A DNA stretch of 64,000 bases from Pseudomonas putida (GCF_016406145.1 NZ_CP066306.1:4650001-4714000); one strand, 5' to 3'; numbered from the stretch's first letter, positions 31,970 to 43,565 are shown. Notes: generated by a model from the letters alone, not told the origin. Translations and numbers: made by a program.

Positions 31970-32050
31970 TCGCGACACAAGGCCGCTCCTACAGATTTGA
32001 TGCCGGATTCAACGGCACCGCTATCCTGTAGGAGCGGCCTTGTGTCGCGA
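31970..32050. repeat. extragenic palindrome of the TAGGAGCGGCC family
   Basis: Perfect 24-base arms 31970-31993 and 32027-32050. The core is the same as in the repeat at 760-866, differing by one base (TTGTGTCG against TTGCGTCG). Just upstream, a short GC stem (31952-31968) follows the valS stop and may end its transcript. Confidence 0.85.
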
Positions 32051-32099
32051 AAGGGCCGCGCAGCGGCCCCAGGCCAGCGATGCCCATTTGGATTCAAGC

Positions 32100-33050
32100 A
32101 TGACCCAGAAACCCACCCTGCACCCGCGCAACCGCCATCAGGGGCGCTACGACTTCCCCAGCCTGATCAAGGCCCACCCGGACCTGGCTCGCTTCACCAT
32201 CACTAACCCCCACGGTAAACCCAGCATCGATTTCGCCAACCCCGAAGCCGTGCGGGTGTTCAACCGCGCCTTGCTCAAGGCCCAGTACGGCATCCAGCAC
32301 TGGGACATTCCCGCAGATTACCTGTGCCCGCCGATACCCGGCCGCGCCGACTACATCCACGTAGCCGCCGACCTGTTGGCCGAGGATAACGCTGGCGAAG
32401 TGCCCAAAGGCGCTCAGGTGCGCGCCCTGGACATTGGCGTGGGCGCCAACTGCATCTACCCGCTGCTCGGCCACTGCGATTACCGCTGGCGCTTCCTCGG
32501 CTCGGACATCGACCCGGTGGCACTAGCCTCGGCCAAGGCAATCGTTCAGGCCAATGGCCTGAGCAAAGCCATCGCACTACGCCAGCAGAACAACGCCAAA
32601 CTCATTCTCGGCGGCCTGCTCGAGGAAGACGAACGCTTCGACCTGACCTTGTGCAACCCGCCCTTCCACGCCTCACGCGAGGAAGCCACCCGTGGCAGCC
32701 AGCGCAAGTGGAAGAACCTCGGCAAACAGGACCCCAAGCGCAAGCTGCCCGTGCTCAACTTCGGCGGGCAGAACAACGAGCTGTGGTGTGAAGGTGGCGA
32801 GATCCGCTTCGTCAGCCAGCTGGTTGGCGAAAGCCTACAGTACGCTGTACAGGTGTTGTGGTTCACCAGCCTGGTGTCCAAGGCCAGCAACCTGCCCGGC
32901 ATCGAAGCGGCGCTGAAAAAAGCCGGCGTCAAGGCCGTACGTATCGTTGAGATGGGCCAGGGGCAGAAACAGAGCCGTATGGTCGCGTGGAGCTTCCACG
33001 ACCATAGCCAACGGCAGGCCTGGAACGAGCGACGCAAATCACAGGCATGA
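32100..33050 (+). CDS. rlmF: 23S rRNA adenine(1618)-N6-methyltransferase
   Basis: SAM-dependent RNA methyltransferase of 316 aa. The family start is [24 protein letters not shown]. The SAM-binding loop is [16 protein letters not shown], with acidic [11 protein letters not shown], and the catalytic motif is [11 protein letters not shown] 32100 lacks a strong ribosome site; no better start with one was seen. It modifies helix A1618 of 23S rRNA (E. coli numbering). It is convergent with hupN. Confidence 0.92.
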   Translation: MTQKPTLHPRNRHQGRYDFPSLIKAHPDLARFTITNPHGKPSIDFANPEAVRVFNRALLKAQYGIQHWDIPADYLCPPIPGRADYIHVAADLLAEDNAGEVPKGAQVRALDIGVGANCIYPLLGHCDYRWRFLGSDIDPVALASAKAIVQANGLSKAIALRQQNNAKLILGGLLEEDERFDLTLCNPPFHASREEATRGSQRKWKNLGKQDPKRKLPVLNFGGQNNELWCEGGEIRFVSQLVGESLQYAVQVLWFTSLVSKASNLPGIEAALKKAGVKAVRIVEMGQGQKQSRMVAWSFHDHSQRQAWNERRKSQA

Positions 33051-33052
33051 AA

Positions 33053-33083
33053 AAACCGCGCCCGGGCAAGCCGGGCGCGGTTT
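33053..33083. terminator. bidirectional terminator between rlmF and hupN
   Basis: Perfect 13-bp stem (33053-33065 with 33071-33083) with a five-base loop. A run of A on the left becomes a T run for the minus strand, giving a strong stop for hupN and a reasonable one for rlmF. Confidence 0.9.
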
Positions 33084-33101
33084 GGTCAATGCATCAACGA
33101 A

Positions 33102-33383
33102 TTACTTGTTGATAGCGTCGGTCAGCGACTTGGCCGGCACGAATTTGACGACTTTCTTGGCAGCGATTTCGATGGCAGCGCCAGTCGAAGGGTTGCGGCC
33201 GGTACGGGCAGGACGCTCGGAGACTTTCAGCTTGCCGATGCCTGGCAGGGTGATTTCAGCGCCGTTTTCCAGCTGGTCGGCAACGATCTGGCCCAGTTGC
33301 TCCAGAGCGTTTTTGGCGGTGGCTTTCGGCTGAGCGATCGACTCGGCGATATCGGCAATCAGTTGGTCTTTGGTCAATGCCAT
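33102..33383 (-). CDS. hupN: HU family DNA-binding protein
   Basis: Nucleoid protein of 93 aa. It has the HU/IHF fold, with an N-terminal helical dimer (MALTKDQLIADIAESIAQPKATAKNALEQLGQIV) and the DNA-binding arm GRNPSTGAAIEIAAKKVVKFVPAKSLTDAIN. Pseudomonads encode HupA, HupB and HupN; the assignment to HupN rests on remembered gene position next to ndpA. It is monocistronic, divergent from the nucleoid-associated NdpA gene. Confidence 0.9.
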   Translation of the reverse strand: MALTKDQLIADIAESIAQPKATAKNALEQLGQIVADQLENGAEITLPGIGKLKVSERPARTGRNPSTGAAIEIAAKKVVKFVPAKSLTDAINK

Positions 33384-33776
33384 GGTGGTGTTCCTTCCCT
33401 ATCAAATTCAGTGGTTATGCAGCGCTCTACGACGTTATCGGGCCAGCCCCTGAAGTCTGGAGGGCCGCGCCAATCGGGCATGTAGATGCGTAAATCGGCG
33501 TTTGGTTCGACACGGAGCAAGCGCGCTGCCAGCAATGCGCCACCCGAGGTGCGCAAGACCGCGCAAAGCTACCACAGGAATGGATAAATATCCGCTGCCC
33601 GCTTCAATTTAGTGCAGGTTTTTCGGGGGTTTTAGCCAAATTCGCAAAAAATTGAACAAAAAAACAACAACCGGCATTTCTGCCAACATCCGGCCACTGC
33701 ATCACCTGTCGTCTGGGGTAAACTTCACAACTTTTGCAGCGCGGCGCCTGGCCGCCCACGACTGACCGAGAATTCC
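33384..33776. other. divergent region between hupN and ndpA
   Basis: A 393-base gap. The part from 33580 to 33740 is AT-rich and likely holds the promoters of both genes, but no clean pair of hexamers stands out. An A-rich tract, AACAAAAAAACAACAACC (33655-33672), resembles the AAnAAnAA motif bound by Hfq/Crc. A short minus-strand open frame in the hupN-proximal part has no coding features. Confidence 0.5.
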
Positions 33777-34784
33777 ATGCCAATCCGTCATTGCATCGTT
33801 CACCTGATCGACAAGAAGCCCGATGGCAGCCCCGCCGTGCTGCATGCACGGGATACCGAGCTGGGCGCATCGGACGCTATCGAAAACCTGCTGGCCGACC
33901 TTAACGACAGCTACAACGCCAAGCAGGGCAAAGCCTGGGGCTTCTTCCACGGCGAATCCGGCGCCTACCCGCTGAGCGGCTGGCTAAAGCAGTACCTGGA
34001 ACAGGAAAAGGACTTTGCCGCCTTCAGCCGCGTTGCCGTCGAGCATCTGCAAAAGCTGATGGAAGAATCCAACCTTTCCACCGGCGGCCACATCCTTTTC
34101 GCCCACTACCAGCAAGGCATGACCGACTACCTGGCCATCGCTCTGCTGCACCACAGCGAAGGCGTGGCGGTGAACGCCGAACTGGATGTGACGCCCTCGC
34201 GTCACCTGGACCTCGGCCAGTTGCACCTGGCGGCACGTATCAACCTGTCGGAGTGGAAGAACAACCAGAACTCCAAGCAGTACATCTCGTTCATCAAGGG
34301 CAAGAATGGCAAGAAGGTTTCGGATTACTTCCGCGACTTCATCGGCTGCCAGGAAGGCGTCGACGGCCCAGGCGAAACCCGCACCCTGCTCAAAGCCTTC
34401 AGCGACTTCGTTGAAAGCGAGGACCTGCCAGAAGAAGCCGCACGCGAAAAGACCCAGACCCTGGTCGACTACGCTACCACCCAGACCAAACTGGGCGAGC
34501 CGGTAACCTTGGAAGAGCTGTCCAGCCTGATCGACGAAGACCGGCCTAAAGCCTTCTACGACCACATCCGCAACAAGGATTACGGCCTGTCGCCCGAGAT
34601 ACCGGCGGACAAACGTACCCTGAACCAGTTCCGCCGCTTCACCGGGCGCGCCGAAGGCCTGTCGATCAGCTTCGAAGCGCACCTGCTGGGGGACAAGGTG
34701 GAGTATGACGAGGTGGCGGGCACACTGATCATCAAAGGCCTGCCGACGCAACTGGTAGACCAGCTAAAGCGTCGCAAGGACTGA
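33777..34784 (+). CDS. ndpA: nucleoid-associated protein NdpA/YejK
   Basis: Nucleoid-associated protein of 335 aa, soluble and found on DNA in the cytoplasm. Family features are the N-terminal [12 protein letters not shown], then [67 protein letters not shown] and the C-terminal beta-rich domain. Ribosome site GAG is weak. It stands beside hupN, another nucleoid protein. The exact role is not known to me beyond DNA association. Confidence 0.92.
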   Translation: MPIRHCIVHLIDKKPDGSPAVLHARDTELGASDAIENLLADLNDSYNAKQGKAWGFFHGESGAYPLSGWLKQYLEQEKDFAAFSRVAVEHLQKLMEESNLSTGGHILFAHYQQGMTDYLAIALLHHSEGVAVNAELDVTPSRHLDLGQLHLAARINLSEWKNNQNSKQYISFIKGKNGKKVSDYFRDFIGCQEGVDGPGETRTLLKAFSDFVESEDLPEEAAREKTQTLVDYATTQTKLGEPVTLEELSSLIDEDRPKAFYDHIRNKDYGLSPEIPADKRTLNQFRRFTGRAEGLSISFEAHLLGDKVEYDEVAGTLIIKGLPTQLVDQLKRRKD

Positions 34785-35069
34785 TCAACCGCTGGTATAG
34801 GAGGCGACCAAAGCCTCCTTCGCAGCCTTGCGCAACTTCTTCACCAGGCGCTCCTGGCGCAATGCCTCGCCCTTGTCCGGCCATTGCTCGACGTAGACCA
34901 GCGCCTGCGCCGGGCTGGTCTTGAAATACCGCGCCCCCTGCCCTTTCTGATGCGCTACGAAACGCCGCTGCGGATCATCACTGATGCCGCAGTACAGCGA
35001 ACCATTGGCAGCCCTCACCAGGTAGACATACCAAGGTTTGCAGATGGGGTTCTCGGATACGTCGCTCAC
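34785..35069 (-). CDS. GIY-YIG nuclease-fold protein (UPF0213 type)
   Basis: Small stand-alone GIY-YIG domain of about 94 aa. The motif reads [20 protein letters not shown], followed by [39 protein letters not shown], with the conserved Arg and Glu of the catalytic site. The likely start is GTG 35069 (MSDVSENP); a TTG at 35090 would add seven residues. It ends exactly next to the ndpA stop, tail to tail. UPF0213 proteins have unclear cellular roles. Confidence 0.85.
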   Translation of the reverse strand: MSDVSENPICKPWYVYLVRAANGSLYCGISDDPQRRFVAHQKGQGARYFKTSPAQALVYVEQWPDKGEALRQERLVKKLRKAAKEALVASYTSG

Positions 35070-35108
35070 GATGCTTGTGCCTGGCTGCAAAGCCGACAGC
35101 TTAACCGC

Positions 35109-35579
35109 TCAGTTCGCCTGCTGGAACGCACGCAGCCCTTTGAACGCCTGCTGGCGCACCTTGTTCTGCAGCATGGGCGACCACCCCAGCAACACACCGG
35201 GTGCACCCAACGCCTGACGCGACCAACGCCACAGGTCGAAGCTGTCGTCATGCTGGCAGATCAACCCGTCGCGGATGACGAAGCGCGCCTGGATATCGTT
35301 GACCACGGTACGGCCGGTCTGGCTGAACAGGTAGGTCGCCACCCAATGTGCACAGGCGCTGCGCTCGTCTGCATGGACCTGGTCGAACGTCAGGGAGAAA
35401 TCCTTGGCCCGGGTGGTGAGCATACGCCACATGTCACCGGCATCACGGCCGCGCAGGGTACCGAAAACCGGGTCACTGAAGACGATGTCTTCGCTGTAGC
35501 AAGCCACCATCGCTTCGGCGTCCAGACGCTGGAAAGCCTGATAGAAGCGGGTGATCAGGTCACGGTTGGCGTCGCTCAT
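35109..35579 (-). CDS. NTF2-like (SnoaL-type) protein
   Basis: Protein of 156 aa with the cone-shaped NTF2 fold: NRDLITRFYQAFQRLDAEAMVACYSEDIVFSDPVFGTLRGRDAGDMWRML, a typical SnoaL opening. ATG 35579 is chosen over a GTG at 35612, as the family begins near it. No catalytic set is clear, so an enzyme or a binding role are both possible. It sits between the GIY-YIG gene and a transporter on the same strand but with gaps of 102 bases on the transporter side. Confidence 0.75.
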   Translation of the reverse strand: MSDANRDLITRFYQAFQRLDAEAMVACYSEDIVFSDPVFGTLRGRDAGDMWRMLTTRAKDFSLTFDQVHADERSACAHWVATYLFSQTGRTVVNDIQARFVIRDGLICQHDDSFDLWRWSRQALGAPGVLLGWSPMLQNKVRQQAFKGLRAFQQAN

Positions 35580-35681
35580 GGGCAGGCCCGTCCTGGGAAT
35601 GGAAAGCTGCACGATAATCTGTGGGCACCGGCAATGCCATGCCCATTTGCAACATGAATGCCGGCTGGATCAGTGCAGACT

Positions 35682-36962
35682 TCAGAGCCTTTCGCTACTC
35701 ACTTTGACATGCCGCGCCCGCCCTGCCCCAAGGCCGAACACGATGGCCCCCACACCCAATACGGCAAAGATCCAGCCCACTGCGGCCCAGCCGCCCGTCA
35801 TGTCATGTACCAAGCCCACCGCAAAGGGGCCCATGGAGGCAAGGGTGTAACCCACGCCCTGGGCCATGCTCGACAGGTTGGCCGCCACGTGGGCGTCTTT
35901 GGAACGCAGCACGATCAACGTCAGCGCCAAGGCAAAAGTACCGCCTTGCCCCAGGCCTAACAGCACCGCCCAGCCCCACAGGCCAGACAGCGGCGCATAC
36001 AGGCAGCCGAACAGGCCGGCCAGGGTAATGAGCATGACCAGCACGATTGCCAGCCGCTGGTCTTTGCCCCGCGTGGCCAGCCAGGGTGCACTCAGCGAGC
36101 TGACCAGTTGCACGATCACCGAGCCGGAGAGCACCAGGCCCGCTTCGGTCGGGCTCAGACCACGGCCGATGAGGATCGACGGCAACCAGCCGAACACGAT
36201 ATAGGCCAGCGATGACTGCAACCCCATGTACAAGGTCACCTGCCAGGCCAGCGGATCGCGCCACAGCCCTCTCACTCGGTAAGCCACCTTGTGCAGGCCA
36301 TGCCCCTGGCGCGCCTGGGGCAACCAGACCAGCATGGCCAGCAGTGCAGGGATCATCCAGAAACCCAGGCCCAAGGCCCAGCTGCCGTGCAAATGCTCGG
36401 TCAACGGTACCGTGGCGCCTGCCGCCATGGCTGCGCCTAGGCAAAGGGCCATGGTGTAGACACCCGTCAAGGTGCCGGCATGCTTGGGAAAATCACGCTT
36501 GACGATGCCAGGCAACAGCACACCGATGATGCCAATGCTGGCACCGGCCATGATGCTGCCAAGAAATACCCCGGTTGTACCCATCGCACTGCGTAGAACG
36601 ATGCCTAGCGCCAGCGTCAGCAAGATGCCGAGGATCACCCTCTCGCTACCCCAGCGCCGCGCAAGCAGCGGCGCAAGCGGCGCAAACAGCCCAAGACAGA
36701 GCACTGGCAAGGTCGTCAGCAGCCCAGCCTGAGAGGCACTAAGGCCCAGGCTTTCACTGACCAGGCCAAGTACCGGGGCCATGCTCGACAGCGCCGGGCG
36801 CAGGTTCAGGGCGACCAGTACCAGGCCCAGCAACAGCAACCAAGGCCGCTGCAGCATCACAGGCTGGTCCTGCACTTGCGCATCATCGGCTTCGGCATCA
36901 ATCAGCAGTTCATCCAGCTCGCGCTCGCGGGCAGGTGTGTCACGGGTCATTGGTTCAGCCAT
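35682..36962 (-). CDS. CynX/NimT-type MFS transporter
   Basis: Twelve-segment major facilitator permease of 426 aa in the inner membrane. A soluble acidic N-terminal extension of about 40 residues (ERELDELLIDAEADDAQVQDQ) precedes LVLVALNLRPALSSMAPVLGLV, the CynX-family first helix; LARRWGSERVILG is the loop 2-3 motif. The substrate is unknown; the family includes cyanate and nitroimidazole-related exporters. ATG 36962 follows GAGAAGG. The FadR-type regulator gene lies 13 bases upstream on the same strand and probably controls it. Confidence 0.85.
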   Translation of the reverse strand: MAEPMTRDTPARERELDELLIDAEADDAQVQDQPVMLQRPWLLLLGLVLVALNLRPALSSMAPVLGLVSESLGLSASQAGLLTTLPVLCLGLFAPLAPLLARRWGSERVILGILLTLALGIVLRSAMGTTGVFLGSIMAGASIGIIGVLLPGIVKRDFPKHAGTLTGVYTMALCLGAAMAAGATVPLTEHLHGSWALGLGFWMIPALLAMLVWLPQARQGHGLHKVAYRVRGLWRDPLAWQVTLYMGLQSSLAYIVFGWLPSILIGRGLSPTEAGLVLSGSVIVQLVSSLSAPWLATRGKDQRLAIVLVMLITLAGLFGCLYAPLSGLWGWAVLLGLGQGGTFALALTLIVLRSKDAHVAANLSSMAQGVGYTLASMGPFAVGLVHDMTGGWAAVGWIFAVLGVGAIVFGLGAGRARHVKVSSERL

Positions 36963-36975
36963 GGCCTTCTCGTGG

Positions 36976-37626
36976 TCAGGATTCGATGAGGGTGCGGCTC
37001 AGGCACTTGGCCCGCTCCGCATCGCGTTGTTCGATGGCGTCGAGGATCTGACCATGCAGATCGAAGGTGGCCTGGCAGCGCGGAACAGTGGCCATGTTGT
37101 GCTGCAGCGCGGCAGCCACGACACCCGAGAAATAGCGGTACAACTCGCTAAGCGCCGGGTTGTGTGCAGCGTCGATCAGGCGTTGGTGAAACGCCAGGTC
37201 GCAACTGACATAAGCATCCACATCACCATGAAAATGCTCGGCGCTGCCCTTTAGCGCGATGCGCAGGGCACGCAAGTCGTCATCGGTACGCCGCAGTGCT
37301 GCCAAGCCTATCGCCTCGGTTTCGAGGATGTGCCGCGTTTCCCTCGCCTGTTCCAGCGTGCAGCGGGACATTGCCAGTACAGCCTGCAGCGGGTCCTGGC
37401 AAGTACGCAGGTAACTGCCGTCGCCCTGGCGGATTTCCACCAGGCCGCTGAAGGCCAGCACGCGCATGGCCTCACGCACGGTATTGCGGCTGATGCCCAA
37501 CTCCAGGGCCAGCTCCGGCTCGGTGGGCAGGCGCTGCCCTACCCGCCAGTCACCCTGGAGGATGCGCTCGCGCATGCGCTCCACAGCGAGCTCTACCAAA
37601 GATCGCTTGGCCAATTCACTGCCCAT
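36976..37626 (-). CDS. GntR-family regulator with FCD domain
   Basis: Transcription regulator of 216 aa. The N-terminal winged helix (about 8-75) reads LAVERMRERILQGDWRVGQRLPTEPELALELGISRNTVREAMRVLAFSGLVEIRQGDGSYL; the C-terminal FCD ligand domain (about 85-210) keeps the metal-type His positions (DLAFHQRLIDAAHN). It is the first gene of a two-gene unit with the MFS transporter, so it likely controls that transporter in response to a small acid. The ligand is unknown. Confidence 0.87.
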   Translation of the reverse strand: MGSELAKRSLVELAVERMRERILQGDWRVGQRLPTEPELALELGISRNTVREAMRVLAFSGLVEIRQGDGSYLRTCQDPLQAVLAMSRCTLEQARETRHILETEAIGLAALRRTDDDLRALRIALKGSAEHFHGDVDAYVSCDLAFHQRLIDAAHNPALSELYRYFSGVVAAALQHNMATVPRCQATFDLHGQILDAIEQRDAERAKCLSRTLIES

Positions 37627-37704
37627 GCCTAATCAACCAATCATCCGACGAATTTGCGTATGTTAAGTCAGCGTGGATGGCAGATCAAATCAGCGCGCCA
37701 ACCA

Positions 37705-37737
37705 AATCAGTGGGGCCGCTATGCGGCCCCACTGATT
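37705..37737 (-). terminator. terminator after hisC
   Basis: Perfect 15-bp stem (37705-37719 with 37723-37737) with a three-base loop, directly after the hisC stop on the minus strand. The following T content is modest. It closes the mla-murA-his string. Confidence 0.8.
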
Positions 37738-37738
37738 A

Positions 37739-38785
37739 TCAGCTCAGCGCATCAATCAGCGCCTGGTTCATTTCTGGTGTACCGATGGTGATACGCAGGA
37801 ACTGGGCAATCCGCTGTTGCTTGAAGTGGCGCACAATTACACCTTGCTCACGCAAACGCGCCGCCAGCTGCGCCGCATCCTCCTGCGGGTGGCGGGCGAA
37901 GATGAAGTTGGCCGCCGATGGCAGCACCTCGAAACCCTTGGCAGTCAACTGCTCCACCAGTGCTTCACGGCTGTCGATCACCTTGCGGCAGGTGGCTTCG
38001 AAGTACGCCTGGTCCTCGAACGCCGCAGCGGCGCCGACGATCGCCATACGGTCCAGCGGATACGAGTTGAAGCTGTTCTTGATCCGCTCCAGCGCCTCGA
38101 TGAGGTCCGGGTGCCCTACCGCCAGGCCAACCCGCAAGCCCGCCAGCGAGCGCGACTTCGATAGGGTCTGGGTCACCAGCAGGTTGTCGTAGCGGTCCAC
38201 CAGGCTGATAGCCGTCTGGCCACCAAAGTCGATATAGGCTTCATCGACCACTACCACCGAGTCGCGGTTGGCCTGCAACAACTGCTCGATTGCCTGCAGC
38301 GGCAACAGGCAACCGGTCGGCGCATTCGGGTTGGGGAAGATGATCCCGGCGTTAGGCTTCTGGTAGTCCTCGACACGGATCTGGAACTGTTCATCCAGCG
38401 CCACAGGCTCGAACGGGATGCCATAGAGGCCACAGTACACCGGGTAAAAGCTGTAGCTGATGTCCGGGAACAACAGCGGGCCGCCGTGCTGGAACAGGCC
38501 GTGGAAAATGTGCGCCAGCACCTCGTCCGAGCCGTTGCCTACGAACACCTGCCCAGTGGTTACGCCGTAATACTCGGCTACCGCCTGCTTGAGCCGGTCA
38601 CCATTGGGGTCCGGGTACAGCCGCAGGTTGTCGTTCAGCTCGCCGCGCATGGCCTCCAGCGCCTTGGGCGACGGGCCATAGGGGTTTTCGTTGGTATTGA
38701 GCTTGACCAACCGGGCCAGCTTGGGCTGCTCGCCGGGGACGTAAGGCACCAGGTCCTTGACGAAGGGGCTCCAGAATCGACTCAT
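37739..38785 (-). CDS. hisC: histidinol-phosphate aminotransferase
   Basis: PLP enzyme of 348 aa, class I/II aminotransferase fold, which transaminates imidazole-acetol phosphate in histidine synthesis. Seen: [15 protein letters not shown] at the N-terminus, [23 protein letters not shown], and the PLP lysine in [23 protein letters not shown] 38785 is three bases after the hisD stop, so the two are co-translated. The his genes here are hisG, hisD and hisC; the remainder must be elsewhere, as usual for pseudomonads. Confidence 0.96.
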   Translation of the reverse strand: MSRFWSPFVKDLVPYVPGEQPKLARLVKLNTNENPYGPSPKALEAMRGELNDNLRLYPDPNGDRLKQAVAEYYGVTTGQVFVGNGSDEVLAHIFHGLFQHGGPLLFPDISYSFYPVYCGLYGIPFEPVALDEQFQIRVEDYQKPNAGIIFPNPNAPTGCLLPLQAIEQLLQANRDSVVVVDEAYIDFGGQTAISLVDRYDNLLVTQTLSKSRSLAGLRVGLAVGHPDLIEALERIKNSFNSYPLDRMAIVGAAAAFEDQAYFEATCRKVIDSREALVEQLTAKGFEVLPSAANFIFARHPQEDAAQLAARLREQGVIVRHFKQQRIAQFLRITIGTPEMNQALIDALS

Positions 38786-38787
38786 GC

Positions 38788-40113
38788 TCAGTTCCCCTTG
38801 TCTTGGGTCAGGATACGGTATTCGGCGCTACGGGCGTGGGCGGTCAGCGATTCGCCACGGGCCAGGACCGAGGCGGTGTGGCCCAGCTCGGATGCGCCCT
38901 GCTCGGAGCAGAAGATGATCGACGAACGCTTCTGGAAGTCATAAACACCCAGTGGCGACGAGAAGCGCGCGGTACCGGAAGTCGGCAGTACATGGTTGGG
39001 ACCGGCGCAGTAGTCGCCGAGCGCTTCGCTGGTGTGACGGCCCATGAAGATCGCGCCGGCGTGACGGATCTGTCCCAGCCAGGCCTGCGGATCGGCGACC
39101 GACAGCTCCAGGTGTTCGGGGGCAATGCGATTGGCCACTTCGATGGCTTGCTGCATGTCGCGCACCTGTATCAATGCGCCACGGCCATTGATCGACTTCT
39201 CGATGATCTCGGCGCGCTCCATGGTTGGCATCAGCTTGTCGATGCTGGCAGCCACACGGTCGAGGAATTCGGCATCCGGGCTGACCAGGATGGCCTGGGC
39301 ATCTTCATCGTGCTCGGCCTGCGAGAACAGGTCCATGGCGATCCAGTCGGGGTCCGTCTGGCCGTCGCACACCACGAGGATTTCCGAAGGGCCGGCAATC
39401 ATGTCGATACCGACCTGGCCAAACACATGGCGCTTGGCGGTGGCCACGTAGATGTTGCCTGGGCCGACGATCTTGTCTACCTGCGGCACGCTCTCGGTGC
39501 CATATGCCAGGGCCGCGACCGCCTGGGCACCACCCACGGTGAACACACGGTCGACGCCTGCAATGCAGGCTGCAGCCAAGACCAGCTCGTTGACTTCACC
39601 GCGCGGCGTAGGCACCACCATGACCACTTCAGCCACGCCCGCTACCTTGGCCGGGATGGCGTTCATCAGTACCGACGACGGATAAGACGCTTTACCGCCA
39701 GGTACATACAAGCCGGCGCGATCGAGCGGCGTAACCTTCTGGCCCAATACGGTACCGTCGGCCTCGGTGTACTGCCAGGAGTCCTGCTTCTGCCGTTCGT
39801 GGTAGATACGCACGCGCTCGGCGGCCTTCTCCAGGGCTGTGCGCTGGGCGTCGGTGATGCGGGTCAGGGCCAGTTCCAGGCGTTCACGCCCAAGGATCAG
39901 GTCGTTGATGGACGTGGCACCTACACCATCGAAACGCTGGGTGAATTCCACCAGCGCCGCATCGCCGCGCTCGCGCACGGCCTTGATGATGTCGAGCACG
40001 CGCTGGTTGACCGCGTCATCGGACACACTTTCCCAGCTCAGCAGATGATCCAGATGTCGGGCGAAATCCGGATCAGCGGCGTTGAGACGGGCGATTGCAG
40101 TGGACACGGTCAT
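38788..40113 (-). CDS. hisD: histidinol dehydrogenase
   Basis: Zinc-dependent NAD enzyme of 441 aa, last two oxidation steps of histidine synthesis. Signatures: [46 protein letters not shown] and [12 protein letters not shown], with [25 protein letters not shown]. It lies between hisG and hisC on the minus strand. The gap to hisG is 126 bases, long enough for a separate signal, but I saw no clear promoter there. Confidence 0.97.
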   Translation of the reverse strand: MTVSTAIARLNAADPDFARHLDHLLSWESVSDDAVNQRVLDIIKAVRERGDAALVEFTQRFDGVGATSINDLILGRERLELALTRITDAQRTALEKAAERVRIYHERQKQDSWQYTEADGTVLGQKVTPLDRAGLYVPGGKASYPSSVLMNAIPAKVAGVAEVVMVVPTPRGEVNELVLAAACIAGVDRVFTVGGAQAVAALAYGTESVPQVDKIVGPGNIYVATAKRHVFGQVGIDMIAGPSEILVVCDGQTDPDWIAMDLFSQAEHDEDAQAILVSPDAEFLDRVAASIDKLMPTMERAEIIEKSINGRGALIQVRDMQQAIEVANRIAPEHLELSVADPQAWLGQIRHAGAIFMGRHTSEALGDYCAGPNHVLPTSGTARFSSPLGVYDFQKRSSIIFCSEQGASELGHTASVLARGESLTAHARSAEYRILTQDKGN

Positions 40114-40239
40114 GGCGAGGGCCTCGATTATTAGCGAATGCTCAGGCGCCCTAGGCTACCAGTCCATCCGCGCGGGCACCCGAGAAAAGTGGCTATGACG
40201 CGGATAGACGGGCGCGACAGCAGAGGTCGCGCGTTCGAG

Positions 40240-40875
40240 TCAGCCGCGGTGTCGCGATTCGACAGCTTGACGCAGGGTGTCGATCAGGCTCTGGATGCGG
40301 GCATGCTGCATCTTCATGGACGCCTTGTTGACCACCAGGCGCGAGCTGATCGTGGCGATCAGGTCCTGGGGCTCCAGGCCATTGGCGCGCAGGGTGTTGC
40401 CGGTGTCGACCACGTCGATGATCTTGTCGGCGAGGTTGATCAGCGGTGCCAGCTCCATCGAACCGTACAGTTTGATGATGTCGACCTGACGGCCTTGCTC
40501 GGCATAGTAGCGCTTGGCTACGTTGACGAACTTGGTTGCAACGCGCAGGCGACCCTTGGGCTCGGGAGCACCGACCACGCCTGCGGTCATAAGCTTGCAG
40601 CGGGCGATCTGCAGGTCCAGCGGCTCATACAAGCCCTGGCCGCCGTACTCCATCAGCACGTCCTTGCCCGCCACACCGAGGTCGGCGGCACCATGCTCGA
40701 CATAAGTCGGCACGTCGGTGGCTCGCACGATCAGCAGACGCACGTCGTCCTGGGTGGTTGGAATGATCAGCTTGCGGCTCTTGTCCGGATTCTCGGTCGG
40801 CACGATACCGGCCTCGGCCAGCAATGGCAGGGTATCGTCGAGGATGCGGCCTTTGGAAAGCGCGATGGTCAACAT
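40240..40875 (-). CDS. hisG: ATP phosphoribosyltransferase, short form
   Basis: First enzyme of histidine synthesis, 211 aa. This is the short HisG without the C-terminal regulatory domain; such enzymes need the HisZ partner, which must be encoded elsewhere. Core parts: [54 protein letters not shown], and [14 protein letters not shown], read here as [17 protein letters not shown]. It follows murA on the minus strand with a gap of 90 bases. Confidence 0.96.
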   Translation of the reverse strand: MLTIALSKGRILDDTLPLLAEAGIVPTENPDKSRKLIIPTTQDDVRLLIVRATDVPTYVEHGAADLGVAGKDVLMEYGGQGLYEPLDLQIARCKLMTAGVVGAPEPKGRLRVATKFVNVAKRYYAEQGRQVDIIKLYGSMELAPLINLADKIIDVVDTGNTLRANGLEPQDLIATISSRLVVNKASMKMQHARIQSLIDTLRQAVESRHRG

Positions 40876-40965
40876 TGGAACGTCGGTCCTTAAGCGGCTA
40901 CAACCGACCCGGTCATCGACCCGGCCGTGTTCAATTCAATGGGCGCATCCTTGCGCCGACGAGCA

Positions 40966-42494
<1,529 letters not shown>

Positions 42495-42540
42495 GCTCAA
42501 CCTCAATCGGCGCCCGATGCGCACGGGTCGGCCATCATAC

Positions 42541-42593
42541 AAAAAAGCCCCCCGCCTGCGAAGCCCACCGAGGGCGTGCGCTGACCGAGGGGC
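42541..42593 (-). terminator. terminator between mlaB and ibaG
   Basis: On the minus strand GGCCCC...GGGGGGC stems lead into six T (42546-42541). It would end the mlaFEDCB transcript before ibaG-murA. The long loop makes the fold less certain. Confidence 0.55.
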
Positions 42594-42612
42594 CTCCATA
42601 AGTGGCAAGCCA

Positions 42613-42915
42613 TCAGCTCGCCAGCACTTCATCGAGGTCATAGACCTCGGCAATTTCCCGCATGTCGTCGGGCATCCCGCGGACCTCGCAGGTCTTGCCG
42701 CCGGCCTGGCCATCGCGGATGAACGCCAGCAGCAGCGACAGGCCGACACTGGAAGACTTTTCTACCGCCGTGCAATCGATTATCAGGCGTGGCTCGCGGG
42801 AAGCCTCGACCAGAGCCTTGCCTTGCTTGCGCAAGGCCGGGCCACTGCGGTAGTCCAGCACACCGACCAGGCGCAACACGCCCGGCTCGGCCATGTTCAC
42901 GCCGCCCTCGCTCAT
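42613..42915 (-). CDS. mlaB: STAS-domain protein MlaB
   Basis: STAS protein of 100 aa, the regulatory subunit of the MlaFEDB lipid transporter on the cytoplasmic side of the inner membrane. Seen: LRLVGVLDYRSGPALRKQGKALV, and LIIDCTAVEKSSSVGLSLLLAFIRD, where the SSS region is the STAS phosphorylation loop. It overlaps the mlaC stop by four bases, so it is translationally coupled. Confidence 0.9.
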   Translation of the reverse strand: MSEGGVNMAEPGVLRLVGVLDYRSGPALRKQGKALVEASREPRLIIDCTAVEKSSSVGLSLLLAFIRDGQAGGKTCEVRGMPDDMREIAEVYDLDEVLAS

Positions 42916-43565
42916 TTCACAGCCTTGTCTGACGAAGTGTCGGCAGTCTGCTTGGCCTTGGCCACCTCGCCGGCCCAGCCATCGATGGTCTTGTCCAGGT
43001 TGTTGCCGTTACGCTGCATGGCGTCGGCGAACTGGTCACGGAACAGCTTGCCGATGTTGATGCCGTTGACGATGACGTTGCGCACCTTCCACTCGCCACC
43101 CAGGTTTTCCATGGTGTACTGCACTGGATAGACGGCGCCGTTATTGCCAGTCACCTTCATGCCGACGCTGGCGCGCTTGCCGTCATCGACCTTGGCCGGA
43201 TCGACGGTAATACCCTGGTTGTTGTATTCCAGCAGGGCGTTGCCATAGAACTGCATCAGGCTGCGCTTGAAGTTTTCCTGGAAGCGCTGCATCTGCTCGG
43301 GCGTGGCCTTGCGCGAGTACTTCACGGTCATGATGCTTTTCGAGATACCGTCAGCATCGACCACCGGGCCAAGGATGCGGTTGAGGGCATCGTAGAAGGC
43401 CTGCGGGTTGGTCTTGTACTGCTCCTTGTTGGACTTGAGGTCACCCAGCAATTCATTGGTCGTGCCCTGCACGACATCGTGCGGAGACTGCCCGGGCGCC
43501 GCTACTGTCAGCAGGGGAAAGGCCGCCAGCAGGACCAGCAGGCCACGTCGCAGGATCGAAATCAT
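42912..43565 (-). CDS. mlaC: phospholipid-binding protein MlaC
   Basis: Periplasmic shuttle of 217 aa that carries phospholipids between the outer-membrane MlaA complex and MlaFEDB. A signal peptide (about 1-23, RRGLLVLLAAFPLLTVAA) is followed by the MlaC/Ttg2D fold: YDALNRILGPVVDADGISKSIM, RFQENFKRSLMQFYGNALLEY. In P. putida the same genes are called ttg2 (toluene tolerance). It starts at ATG 43565 nine bases after mlaD. Confidence 0.95.
   Translation of the reverse strand: MISILRRGLLVLLAAFPLLTVAAPGQSPHDVVQGTTNELLGDLKSNKEQYKTNPQAFYDALNRILGPVVDADGISKSIMTVKYSRKATPEQMQRFQENFKRSLMQFYGNALLEYNNQGITVDPAKVDDGKRASVGMKVTGNNGAVYPVQYTMENLGGEWKVRNVIVNGINIGKLFRDQFADAMQRNGNNLDKTIDGWAGEVAKAKQTADTSSDKAVK

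Noticed and set aside
33374..33556. Small minus-strand open frame upstream of hupN
   Set aside because: It overlaps the hupN start, has no ribosome site, and its composition is unlike coding sequence; better explained as leader or promoter DNA.
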